A DNA stretch of 43,506 nt from a virus. This document shows positions 24,366 to 31,182 of this stretch, in pieces. A model generated the notes under the pieces. The model saw nothing but the letters and a program-made list of their open reading frames with translations. It was not told the DNA's origin and made no database searches. The stretch covers positions 1 through 43,506 of the IMG/VR virus record IMGVR_UViG_3300012354_000004, one strand, 5' to 3'. The first letter of the stretch is position 1, and every line of letters begins with the position of its first letter. The position numbers and the translations under genes are program-made.

Positions 24366-24724
24366 TCGCGTTTTTAAATGGAGCGTTACCGATCTTGCAG
24401 GCTGTGTTTGTTCTGGCCGCAGTAGTCGGAGGGGTATTTGTATTTCGGAGTACCAAGAGAACAGGCATCATACAAATCCAGAATGATACCATTGCAGCTA
24501 TGCAGCAACAAATTGATGCCTTGAAGTCTGGCCAGGATACGCTCCAAAAAGAGAATAGCCATCTTCACTATGTCATCGAAACAATTTCAGAAGCTTTGAA
24601 ACATAAAGGCATTTTGATCACAGTCAATGGAGAAATGATCACATTGGAAGATACAAAGAGTCAGAGTAGCGTGATCAGAAGATCAACAAAACGGCCAATA
24701 ATAAAGAAAGAAGAAACATCATGA
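24362..24724 (+). CDS. Membrane-anchored coiled-coil protein of the lysis region
   Basis: A protein of 120 residues with a GTG start overlapping the stop before it. One membrane span (LPILQAVFVLAAVVGGVFVF) is followed by a coiled coil (MQQQIDALKSGQDTLQKENS) and a basic tail. It could be an inner-membrane spanin-like or holin-regulating protein. No family is recognised. Confidence 0.7.
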   Translation: MIAFLNGALPILQAVFVLAAVVGGVFVFRSTKRTGIIQIQNDTIAAMQQQIDALKSGQDTLQKENSHLHYVIETISEALKHKGILITVNGEMITLEDTKSQSSVIRRSTKRPIIKKEETS

Positions 24725-24807
24725 TTGAGGTACTCAGATGGATCATTGCCCTCGTACTCTGGATACTTTTTGTCTATGAACTTATCAAAGAAAGCAGGGA
24801 AACATGA
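24721..24807 (+). CDS. 28-residue single-span membrane protein
   Basis: A short gene from ATG 24721 to TGA 24807 encodes MIEVLRWIIALVLWILFVYE plus a charged tail (LIKESRET). Its start overlaps the stop of the gene before it (ATGA), and its stop overlaps the endolysin start (ATGA at 24804). These two couplings, the single clear membrane span and the lysis location support a real gene, perhaps a mini-holin or antiholin. Confidence 0.65.
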   Translation: MIEVLRWIIALVLWILFVYELIKESRET

Positions 24808-25649
24808 CAATCACGATCGACAAAGACGGTTGGATCAAAGAGGCCATAGGCATCTACTATTCAGGCCGCTCATGGGGTGCATTTACCGAGAAGCCACGCC
24901 AGATTGTTATACACGGCACGGCGGGCGGTAATGCGCAAAACATAGCGACGAGCTGGGCCGCAAGCGATGGAGATGCATCGGCCCATATCCTGATCAATAA
25001 AGATGGATCATTTGTGCAAGGGTTGAGCCTGGACTGGACAGCATGGGCAAACTGTTGTTTGACAGATAACCCGAACACAGGCGGGCGTTGGGATAGACGG
25101 TTGCCGATCGGCAATCAGAATGCGTGGAGTATCGCCATAGAGCACTGCAAAGACGACACGCAACGAAATTCGGATATCCTCACACCTGCACAACAGGCAA
25201 CCTCATTCGCCTTGTGTAAAGCGATTTGTGAGTATCACAACATCCCTAAACAGGTGATTGGATTCGGGGATATCAGCAACGGCGGGATTATCGGGCATTG
25301 CAACATTGATGCGCTCAACCGGACGTACTGTCCAGGCCCATATCCCTGGAAAGAATTACAGGAGAGTTTAAAAGGAGCCACACAACACATGGGAACATTT
25401 AGCAATCAAACCGCCGTTGACGTGTGGAATAGCCAGTTAGCCTATTTCACTGCACTCAAGCAACCGTTGCCACCGCGTGATACTGGCATCTTTCACGCAT
25501 GGGTAAATGAATGGAAGGCAGGGCGATTTAAAGGCGTGCCACTATCCGATGAATGGCCGATTACGATGCCTGACGACGGTAAAGGGCTTGCACAAAACTA
25601 TGGTGGTGGCACCTGTACGTGGTACAAAGGCGTGGCTGGTTGGCTGTAG
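24804..25649 (+). CDS. Endolysin: N-acetylmuramoyl-L-alanine amidase
   Basis: A protein of 281 residues. Residues 30-185 are an Amidase_2 domain with zinc ligands His37 (IVIHGTAG), His165 (IIGHCNID) and Cys176 (TYCPGPYPW), plus SAHILINKDGSFVQGL. It cuts the amide bond between muramic acid and the peptide stem. The C-terminal 75 residues (FHAWVNEWKAGRFKGVPLSDEW, LAQNYGGGTCTWYKG) look like a small wall-binding module. There is no signal peptide, so release depends on a holin. Confidence 0.93.
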   Translation: MTITIDKDGWIKEAIGIYYSGRSWGAFTEKPRQIVIHGTAGGNAQNIATSWAASDGDASAHILINKDGSFVQGLSLDWTAWANCCLTDNPNTGGRWDRRLPIGNQNAWSIAIEHCKDDTQRNSDILTPAQQATSFALCKAICEYHNIPKQVIGFGDISNGGIIGHCNIDALNRTYCPGPYPWKELQESLKGATQHMGTFSNQTAVDVWNSQLAYFTALKQPLPPRDTGIFHAWVNEWKAGRFKGVPLSDEWPITMPDDGKGLAQNYGGGTCTWYKGVAGWL

Positions 25650-25656
25650 AAAAAAA

Positions 25657-25744
25657 GGAGAGCGATGAGCGGCTCGCTCTCCCTAGGTACCGCTCTTGTA
25701 AGGTTTTATGATATCCGAGAGAAGTATAACACAGCTCTTCTCTC
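25657..25744. terminator. Two hairpins between endolysin and holin genes
   Basis: GGAGAGCGA (25657-25665) pairs with TCGCTCTCC (25674-25682). A six-base A-run before it would be a U-tract on the minus strand. GAGAGAAG (25717-25724) pairs with CTTCTCTC (25737-25744). On the plus strand neither has a U-tract, so they may slow or process the late transcript rather than end it. Confidence 0.45.
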
Positions 25745-25776
25745 ATAATCAACTGGAAAGGGACTCATAACTACTT

Positions 25777-25998
25777 ATGGACAATTTCATCAAAGAATTA
25801 CCGACACTCATTATCTCGGTTACCTTCATTGCGATGATCACGATCTTATTAGTTCTGCATATCGTGCCACCACAAGATGCATTTGCAGCGACTTCGCCGC
25901 TCATCTCGTTCTGGTTCTTGTCGGGTGCATTCCGTTGGCAACCTGCGCAGAGTAGCGCGACACAGATACAGACGCCAGAACCACCAAAGAGCAGTTGA
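25777..25998 (+). CDS. Holin candidate, small two-span membrane protein
   Basis: A protein of 73 residues. There is one clear span (LIISVTFIAMITILLVLHIV) and a second weaker one (ATSPLISFWFLSGAF), then a polar tail. It is the last gene of the late operon, 127 bases after the endolysin. Size, topology and place fit a holin, but the sequence alone does not prove it. Confidence 0.6.
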   Translation: MDNFIKELPTLIISVTFIAMITILLVLHIVPPQDAFAATSPLISFWFLSGAFRWQPAQSSATQIQTPEPPKSS

Positions 25999-26023
25999 CG
26001 CGCGCGCAGACGCCTGCTATACT
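25995..26023 (+). promoter_or_regulatory. Strong promoter at the end of the holin gene
   Basis: TTGACG (25995-26000), a 17-base spacer, then TATACT (26018-26023) preceded by the extended -10 TGC. The predicted start, near 26030, lies just before the hairpin at 26039-26088. The promoter can serve no plus-strand gene before 31183. Confidence 0.6.
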
Positions 26024-26029
26024 GTGCCT

Positions 26030-26090
26030 GCACAACCAAACAACAAAGAGCCTCTCTCAATCCAAGGTGAGAGAGGCTCTTTGTTGTTGT
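26030..26090 (+). ncRNA. Predicted short hairpin RNA (about 60 nt)
   Basis: Transcription from the promoter at 25995-26023 would begin near 26030 and end at the strong terminator 26039-26088. The product would be a small RNA that is nearly all one hairpin. The RNA is inferred; only the promoter and hairpin are seen. Confidence 0.35.
26039..26088. terminator. Bidirectional terminator between late and early blocks
   Basis: Bases 26039-26059 and 26068-26088 are a perfect 21-bp inverted repeat (core AAAGAGCCTCTCTCA / TGAGAGAGGCTCTTT) with an 8-base loop. Its ends are A/T-rich on both strands. It separates the plus-strand late operon from the minus-strand early operon. Confidence 0.88.
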
Positions 26091-26116
26091 ACTACCTGGG
26101 CCATATTCAATTGTGC

Positions 26117-26326
26117 TTATCTTTCCCGGGTCACACCTCCCTTCTCTATATGTCGTAGCAATGATTCATGTAGGCCTCGATAATGTCGGTCATCATCGCC
26201 AGCATGATAGAGTTTTTCGGCGATGAACAAGACTACACTGACTACAGCGAGGCTAATTGCAAATGAGATAGCAATGATGACAATGTAGCCAGCGACTTTG
26301 ACGAACAGCCACAATGTATCAGGCAT
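26117..26326 (-). CDS. Small membrane protein, last gene of the early operon
   Basis: A protein of 69 residues with one long membrane span (VAGYIVIIAISFAISLAVVSVVLFIAEKL broken by no charge) and a polar His/Arg-rich tail. Its start overlaps the end of the gene before it by eight bases. The function is unknown. Confidence 0.6.
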   Translation of the reverse strand: MPDTLWLFVKVAGYIVIIAISFAISLAVVSVVLFIAEKLYHAGDDDRHYRGLHESLLRHIEKGGVTRER

Positions 26327-26627
26327 GGTTGTTTTTCTCTTTCTCTTGCTGAAGCTGCTTCCATTGCTCTTTCCAGTGCGGAATATTAAGTAGTGTCTGT
26401 TTGCGGTAGCGAACCTTGTTCAGCAGCGTCCTGACCTCGGGCGGGAGTGCCATCATTGCTGCCAGTTCCGCATCACGCTCGATATTTGCAATTTCTCTAT
26501 GACGCCTCATCCATCCGTCGTGATCTGCTAGCGCCTCCGGTGTTCCTGGTTCTGGTAGCGGCTCTAGCGCTTCAAGTGTTGCTAGCACTTCTGCCAGCTT
26601 CTCTAGAGCATATTCATGTGATGCCAT
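26319..26627 (-). CDS. Unknown helical protein
   Basis: A protein of 102 residues, charged and mainly helical (EYALEKLAEVLATLEALEPL, REIANIERDAELAAMMALPP, WKEQWKQLQQEKEKN). There is no motif. It lies in the early operon two bases after the gene at 26630 and overlaps the membrane protein gene downstream. Confidence 0.6.
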   Translation of the reverse strand: MASHEYALEKLAEVLATLEALEPLPEPGTPEALADHDGWMRRHREIANIERDAELAAMMALPPEVRTLLNKVRYRKQTLLNIPHWKEQWKQLQQEKEKNNHA

Positions 26628-26629
26628 CG

Positions 26630-26797
26630 CTACTCCTCCTCATTCAGCAATGTTTGCAAGCGTTCACGCGCTTCCTCAGACGTGAACAAATTGACGTACT
26701 CAGCCATTTCTTTGTCAGTCAGTTCCTCACACATAATCACCGAGACAATGGTTTCATCAGGATCAGGCTCAGTCAAATCAGGTGCATATACTTTCAT
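26630..26797 (-). CDS. Small acidic unknown protein
   Basis: A protein of 55 residues from the ATG at 26797, preceded by AAGAAAGAAG. A longer reading from 26872 would overlap the gene before it. The sequence is acidic (DLTEPDPDETIVSVIMCEEL, SEEARERLQTLLNEEE). The function is unknown. Small acidic early proteins are sometimes inhibitors of host or defence proteins, but nothing here proves that. Confidence 0.55.
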   Translation of the reverse strand: MKVYAPDLTEPDPDETIVSVIMCEELTDKEMAEYVNLFTSEEARERLQTLLNEEE

Positions 26798-26856
26798 TCT
26801 GGTCTTCTTTCTTTCTGGTAAGAGGAGCGTTTGACCACTCCTCTCTTCATCTCGAC

Positions 26857-27054
26857 TTACGCCAGTGCGCAAGGATTAAATTCACGTACGTACACTTCAC
26901 GGCTCATAGGTTTATCCAGACCGTTGGCGCGCTTCCAGGCTTCATACTCAGGATCGACTTCTACAACTTTATGCGGAATGTCCAGGCGAACACCGCCAAA
27001 GGACAATTTCACGATAGGCTCACTCTTCTTGCTTGCTGCTATCATCTCAATCAC
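26857..27054 (-). CDS. Small unknown protein under an operator-controlled promoter
   Basis: A protein of 65 residues, starting with GTG at 27054 (or ATG at 27045), with AAGAAAGA upstream. The sequence includes VKLSFGGVRLDIPHKVVEVDPEYEAWKRANG. No family is recognised. It is the first gene after the promoter at 27096-27124, which carries two ACGTTAACGT palindromes. Confidence 0.55.
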   Translation of the reverse strand: MIEMIAASKKSEPIVKLSFGGVRLDIPHKVVEVDPEYEAWKRANGLDKPMSREVYVREFNPCALA

Positions 27055-27095
27055 TCTTTCTTGTGAGCTTGTTTTTTGTATCCCTCACAAGAAAG

Positions 27096-27136
27096 AGTAT
27101 ACCAGAACGTTAACGTATTGTCAAGTACGTTAACGT
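27096..27136 (-). promoter_or_regulatory. Early promoter with two ACGTTAACGT operators
   Basis: On the minus strand, TTGACA (27119-27124), a 17-base spacer and TATACT (27096-27101) form a near-consensus promoter. The palindrome ACGTTAACGT occurs at 27107-27116 in the spacer and at 27127-27136 upstream of -35, exactly 20 bp apart. This is typical of repressor dimers on one face of the helix. Confidence 0.8.
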
Positions 27137-27444
27137 GTGTGTATGTCAGGCGGTGTAGATGGTGAGCAAGATACCACTTCACAGCGCATTTTCACGCACC
27201 CGTTGCCAGCGGAAAATACTTTCACCACCCTGTACGTCTTGCCCTTTGCCGTGAAAACTTTGTCTTTCATCAGGCTGTGCAGGCGGCTTGCCAGTTTCAT
27301 CACATCGACATAGGTGAGCAGGCCCAGAGGAAAAAGGTCGTGTGCCATGTGTAGGATATCCACGTCTTCCGTAGCGGGCTGAGGCTTCTTGTTGTTGAAA
27401 CCTGTAAAGGCTGTGCCCTCGGGGATGCGTTTATTATTGGGCAT
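27130..27444 (-). CDS. Unknown early protein
   Basis: A protein of 104 residues (ATEDVDILHMAHDLFPLGLL, KDKVFTAKGKTYRVVKVFSA). The start lies within the end of the helix-turn-helix gene upstream (11-base overlap), so they are likely co-translated. The end overlaps the distal operator of the next promoter. No family is recognised. Confidence 0.6.
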   Translation of the reverse strand: MPNNKRIPEGTAFTGFNNKKPQPATEDVDILHMAHDLFPLGLLTYVDVMKLASRLHSLMKDKVFTAKGKTYRVVKVFSAGNGCVKMRCEVVSCSPSTPPDIHTR

Positions 27445-27634
27445 GTTCCTGCCCTTTTCGTAGTATCGCGTCTAGTGTCGAACGCCGAATGCGATATGCT
27501 GTACGCTTATTCACATGAGGCAACACAATGGCTTCCAGAGCGCCCTGTTTAATCCAACGGCGTACCGTTGTATCATCCACACGAAGCTGCTCAGCAACTT
27601 CTGGAACGGTTAAGAGTGTATTATCATATAGCAT
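27434..27634 (-). CDS. Excisionase/MerR-type helix-turn-helix protein
   Basis: A protein of 66 residues. Residues 8-60 form a HTH_17-like domain: LTVPEVAEQLRVDDTTVRRWIKQG, then a wing and RIRRSTLDAIL. It is one of several small proteins of this fold in the genome. A regulatory role in the early region is likely. It overlaps its neighbours on both sides. Confidence 0.75.
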   Translation of the reverse strand: MLYDNTLLTVPEVAEQLRVDDTTVRRWIKQGALEAIVLPHVNKRTAYRIRRSTLDAILRKGQEHAQ

Positions 27635-28043
27635 GTTCTTGCCCTTCCTGCTCTTCCGCTATCCGTTCCATGTCAGAACGCGTAGAAGTTAAAAGCTCCA
27701 TCCATGTCTCATACGAGAGATAGGAGCCATTCTGGAAATGCGCGTGATAAATGTCGTGAATCAATTTTTTGAGCTTAACAATTTCAGCGGACTCTGCTTT
27801 GGCGTTGGCGCAAAGTGATTTGATGGCGCTTGCTGCATGTTGCAAATCCAAATCTTGTACTTCTGCGAGATGCTCAAGCTCTGCAATTTGCGATTCGGCT
27901 GTTTCGCAATTATGCAGTGTTACTAATTTGCTAAGACGCTCATTCTCTTGCGTTAGTTCTCGATTCCTGGCAAGGGCTGCGTCTCGCTCTTCGTAAATGG
28001 ACGCTATCCATATGCTTACTTTTGATGGTTGTTGTTGAGTCAT
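27624..28043 (-). CDS. Coiled-coil protein, unknown
   Basis: A protein of 139 residues from the ATG at 28043, which shares a base with the stop of the gene before it (TGATG) and follows GAGGAGG. It is a long coiled coil from residue 18 to about 95 (ERDAALARNRELTQENERLS, QIAELEHLAEVQDLDLQHAA). There is no catalytic motif. Confidence 0.65.
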   Translation of the reverse strand: MTQQQPSKVSIWIASIYEERDAALARNRELTQENERLSKLVTLHNCETAESQIAELEHLAEVQDLDLQHAASAIKSLCANAKAESAEIVKLKKLIHDIYHAHFQNGSYLSYETWMELLTSTRSDMERIAEEQEGQEHAI

Positions 28044-28306
28044 CACTTAACCTCCTCTGGTCCTGGTGTCCACGCTGCACGATTTCTCACTACACAACTT
28101 CTATTTATTTGCCATTGTCCAGGTGAAATCCATCCACCGTGTGCGTCAAAGTGACAGCGACACGAGCAGCCACCCATCAAATACGAAAGATGTTCTCCTG
28201 CCTGGTGTCTCTCCGAGAGACACCGTATCGGATCTGCGTCAATGCAGGCAAGAGTGCATGACTGTAGCTGTGGTGGCATCTTGATCGCGCCTTTTTCTAG
28301 CCTCAT
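28043..28306 (-). CDS. Cysteine/histidine-rich small protein
   Basis: A protein of 87 residues. The start at 28306 overlaps the stop of the nuclease gene (ATGA). It has seven cysteines, including CTLAC, GGCSCRCHFDAHGG and a final SC, consistent with metal binding. No known family is recognised. Its coupling to the Cas4-like nuclease suggests a shared task. Confidence 0.6.
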   Translation of the reverse strand: MRLEKGAIKMPPQLQSCTLACIDADPIRCLSERHQAGEHLSYLMGGCSCRCHFDAHGGWISPGQWQINRSCVVRNRAAWTPGPEEVK

Positions 28307-29229
28307 ACCTCATCTCCATTCGATCTGTTAAAGCACGCATCACGAAATGGACAACGTTTTGCACGGGCATCATTGCGCGTATTGCAGATACGACTGGGCA
28401 GGGTACCTGTCTCATGAAAATGTTGAATTTTCACCTGTACTTTGTGAGCTTTGTAGACAGGTTCTAAAGCCATCTCAGGATCATACGTGTGTACCCACAG
28501 CATGAAATCCTGCGTGTTCTTGTCTTCCACAAGAATGATGCCCTTGTTGTTAGGTGGCTCGATGAGGCCCAACAGATGCAGGTACAAGTTGAGCTGAGGA
28601 ACAGCGCCACGTATCGACTTGTTGCGTTCCATTGCCTCTGTGAGAGTGGCTCCGACGATACCAGAACGCTTGTCCTGGGCTTTTTCATAGGACACGCTAC
28701 GCACGTCAAAAGCAAGTTTTGTAACGATTGGTCTGTACAGCTCCTCGCATCCCGCAAAATCATCATGGTTAATGCCCTTTATTTCCAGGGGCAACGTCAA
28801 GCCAGCGAATTTGATAATCGCATCTGGGCTGAAGTGAATGCCTGTGGCGGGATCGATATGCGTCACATCAATCTCCCATAGTTTTCCGTCCTCATCACTG
28901 CACACCACTAAGCCAGTAGGCAAAAGTAGATCCTCTTGCCATTTTTTATGAATGGCCCAGCCATGAACGAACATCGCAAGCACTTTCCAGAACTGCTCTT
29001 TTTGCTGTCGTTCTCCTGGGCAGGTGTCAGCAAGAATGTGTTCACGTGTGCAAAAATCGCTATCGGACTCAAGAACAGAAGACGCATGCAGGCCCTCACG
29101 TGCAGGCTGTTGAGCGTCCCACTGCACGAATGCTTGTTGCAATTCGTGCGTCAAAAGAAAAGCCAGGGTGCTATCCTCTTGAATTAAGGGCGTTGGTGAT
29201 TGCTGGTGTTCGGACTGTCTGGGTATCAT
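28303..29229 (-). CDS. Cas4/RecB-like PD-(D/E)XK nuclease with Fe-S cysteine set
   Basis: A protein of 308 residues. The order of motifs is that of Cas4/AddB-type nucleases: LHASS and Cys60 (DFCTREHIL), His94, Asp136 (HFSPDAII), Glu149-x-Lys151 (PLEIKGI), Gln212...Tyr216 (QLNLYLHLLG), and a C-terminal group Cys282, Cys293, Cys299 (RAKRCPFRDACF). Four cysteines would hold a 4Fe-4S cluster. It probably degrades DNA ends. The ssDNA-binding gene lies nearby in the same operon, which fits phage recombination. A role with the CRISPR-like array at 40.1 kb is conceivable. Confidence 0.83.
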   Translation of the reverse strand: MIPRQSEHQQSPTPLIQEDSTLAFLLTHELQQAFVQWDAQQPAREGLHASSVLESDSDFCTREHILADTCPGERQQKEQFWKVLAMFVHGWAIHKKWQEDLLLPTGLVVCSDEDGKLWEIDVTHIDPATGIHFSPDAIIKFAGLTLPLEIKGINHDDFAGCEELYRPIVTKLAFDVRSVSYEKAQDKRSGIVGATLTEAMERNKSIRGAVPQLNLYLHLLGLIEPPNNKGIILVEDKNTQDFMLWVHTYDPEMALEPVYKAHKVQVKIQHFHETGTLPSRICNTRNDARAKRCPFRDACFNRSNGDEV

Positions 29230-29431
29230 GGTCTGTCCTTTCTAGCAGAAAATGCGTGTTCTGGATATCGGCTAGCAGGTTGATAATCGCATGGCCTTTC
29301 GTTTTGCCTGCTGGTGTGGAATAGTCCAGGCAAGAGAGTGATTGTCGCAAGCATCGCGTGTAAACCATAGCAGCTTGCGCAGTCTCCTCTTGGATTTGTA
29401 CAATGAGATCAGGTGAAGGTAAAATCGTCAC
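29171..29431 (-). CDS. Small unknown protein overlapping the nuclease start
   Basis: A protein of 86 residues from a GTG at 29431 with AAGAAAGA upstream. Its last 59 bases overlap the nuclease gene in another frame. Content such as LSCLDYSTPAGKTKGHAIIN and LLADIQNTHFLLE looks protein-like. It fills what would otherwise be a gap in a tightly packed operon. Support is moderate. Confidence 0.5.
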   Translation of the reverse strand: MTILPSPDLIVQIQEETAQAAMVYTRCLRQSLSCLDYSTPAGKTKGHAIINLLADIQNTHFLLERTDHDTQTVRTPAITNALNSRG

Positions 29432-29515
29432 TGTTTCATTCTTTCTTTTGTCGGAGAGTCGAGAGACAAGGGGCGATGCATACCACCACCCCTTACCGGG
29501 AAACTTATCAGGTTG

Positions 29516-30025
29516 TTAGAAGGATTGTTCTTTTGGTGTAGCGGCTGTCTGTTCAGCATACTCCAAACGACGGATAACATCACGACGAGAGAGGTTTATA
29601 GTATCTCCCTTACTGCGGCGGCCATAGATCGGATGATCAGCAGACCAGGTCAGTTCAAAAAGTTCATAATTAAATTCATCTTCCTCGTGATACACAAGCG
29701 TGCCACCTACAGCGGCTGCGCGTTCAATCAAAGCCTGGATTTCGGCCTGATGTGTTGCTTTCTTCTCGGCTTCTTTCACTTCCTGATCCTGACGAAATTG
29801 CTGCCAGGCAGAAGTGAGGGTGTCCATCTGGGCAGGGGAAATTGTGAAGTTCTTCACTTTCTCGCCGTTGAAATTGGCCAATTTCAGTGTCACTAAGCCA
29901 GATCCCAACTCTGCTATTAGCTCATGTGTTCCACCGTACAGACCCATGTAGGCAAATTCCAGACGGACTAAACGCAAATGATCTTCATCATGCAAAATTT
30001 CGGCTGATTTGATTTCACGTGTCAT
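29516..30025 (-). CDS. Unknown early protein
   Basis: A protein of 169 residues. The ATG at 30025 is preferred because AAAGGAAC precedes it. The N-terminal half is strand-rich (EILHDEDHLRLVRLEFAYMG, SGLVTLKLANFNGEKV), the middle is a charged helix (QQFRQDQEVKEAEKKATHQA), and the C-terminus has SKGDTINLSRRDVIRRLEYA. It lies between the ssDNA-binding protein and the nuclease, so a role in recombination or replication is likely, but no family is recognised. Confidence 0.6.
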   Translation of the reverse strand: MTREIKSAEILHDEDHLRLVRLEFAYMGLYGGTHELIAELGSGLVTLKLANFNGEKVKNFTISPAQMDTLTSAWQQFRQDQEVKEAEKKATHQAEIQALIERAAAVGGTLVYHEEDEFNYELFELTWSADHPIYGRRSKGDTINLSRRDVIRRLEYAEQTAATPKEQSF

Positions 30026-30094
30026 AACAATGTTCCTTTCTGATAGGCAAACAGGGGCCAGGGCATAGAGGCACACTGGCCCAGACAACAACAA

Positions 30095-30898
30095 CTAAAA
30101 AGTAAACGCTTCTTCAGGGACTTCAGGGACTGTGGACGTTGGCAGATCAAGTACTACAGCGCCCCCAACAGCAATAGCGGGACACTCCAACACTTTGACG
30201 GGATAAATCTCTTCAAGAATGGCCTGAAACTTTTCAATAGGGGGGATAGCAGCCTTCATGTTGGCGTCCATAGCCCTGGGGGGTTTCGGTGAACACACGT
30301 ATTTCGTGTCCAGGCCGGAGCCGTGGCGCTCAATCGAGAAATTACAGACCGTGATGTCACGACTATACTCCTCATCTTTGAAGGTGGTCATGAGCTGTGA
30401 AAGTATGGCACTTCCCTGTTTCAGACGAAGCATACGAAAGCCTTTGATGGGCTTTACTTCACCTTCAGGGTCGGTATAGTTGCAAGGCTCCCACTGGCCA
30501 GACGATACCTCTTGCTCTATGCGAAACAAGTAAACGGGTACGAATGCTTCATTTCTGGACTCAAGCTTGTTCTCTTTCGCATTGACACAATACGCGCAGG
30601 GCTTGCCCTGGCGGGCAACGCACAGGGCAGCGATGGGGGCCGCTACTGTTCGCCCGTCAAATGTACGCGAGGACAACGATACATCCGTATTCTTGTATTT
30701 ATCGTGCATCGGACACACGATAACCCGATCCATATTGTAGATCGGACGTACCAGTGCCCGTTGTCCATCCGCCAGGAGCACAATGGAATTGCTCACAAAC
30801 GCGCGTGGACCATCTTTGGCCGCCTGTCTCGCTTTCTCCGCGTTTGCTTGCATCTGTTCAATCATCTCGATAGTACTTGCCATAATCACATAACTCAC
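30095..30898 (-). CDS. gp32-like single-stranded DNA-binding protein
   Basis: A protein of 267 residues with a GTG start at 30898 (ATG at 30883 is an alternative). Features of phage gp32-type OB-fold proteins are seen: a zinc-binding region (VCPMHDKYKN, later KPCAYCVNAKENK), GFRMLRLKQGSAILSQLMTT, SRDITVCNFSIERHGSGLDT with KYVCSPKP, and an acidic tail ending in phenylalanine (PEVPEEAFTF), which recruits partners. It coats ssDNA in replication and recombination. It is the first gene after a minus-strand consensus promoter. Confidence 0.8.
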   Translation of the reverse strand: MSYVIMASTIEMIEQMQANAEKARQAAKDGPRAFVSNSIVLLADGQRALVRPIYNMDRVIVCPMHDKYKNTDVSLSSRTFDGRTVAAPIAALCVARQGKPCAYCVNAKENKLESRNEAFVPVYLFRIEQEVSSGQWEPCNYTDPEGEVKPIKGFRMLRLKQGSAILSQLMTTFKDEEYSRDITVCNFSIERHGSGLDTKYVCSPKPPRAMDANMKAAIPPIEKFQAILEEIYPVKVLECPAIAVGGAVVLDLPTSTVPEVPEEAFTF

Positions 30899-31042
30899 TT
30901 TCTAATTGTATCACTTCTTGTCAATAACTTTCACTAGCAGTAAAGACAATATCCATTCCATAAGAACATTCTTGCTCTACTGCCTGTACAGCAATGTCAC
31001 TACTTATACACGTATGTCACTTTGTTGTACCTCACACAAAAC

Positions 31043-31125
31043 AGTATACCAGAACATCAAAGTGTTGTCAAGTATTTTGACTTACTTCTAAATATATTGA
31101 CATACGTTCACAAAACTGGTATACT
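31043..31125. promoter_or_regulatory. Back-to-back early promoters
   Basis: The minus promoter has TTGACA at 31066-31071 and TATACT at 31043-31048 with a 17-base spacer, and drives the ssDNA-binding operon. The plus promoter has TTGACA at 31097-31102 and TATACT at 31120-31125, spacer 17, and drives the helicase. Both have CTGG just before TATACT, as does the promoter at 27096. The 284 bases between the two genes hold no other feature. Confidence 0.85.
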
Positions 31126-31182
31126 GAGAGCGTGAGAAAGTGATGAACCGGCAAAAAAAAAGAGAATGAAACGAGGTAGTTT

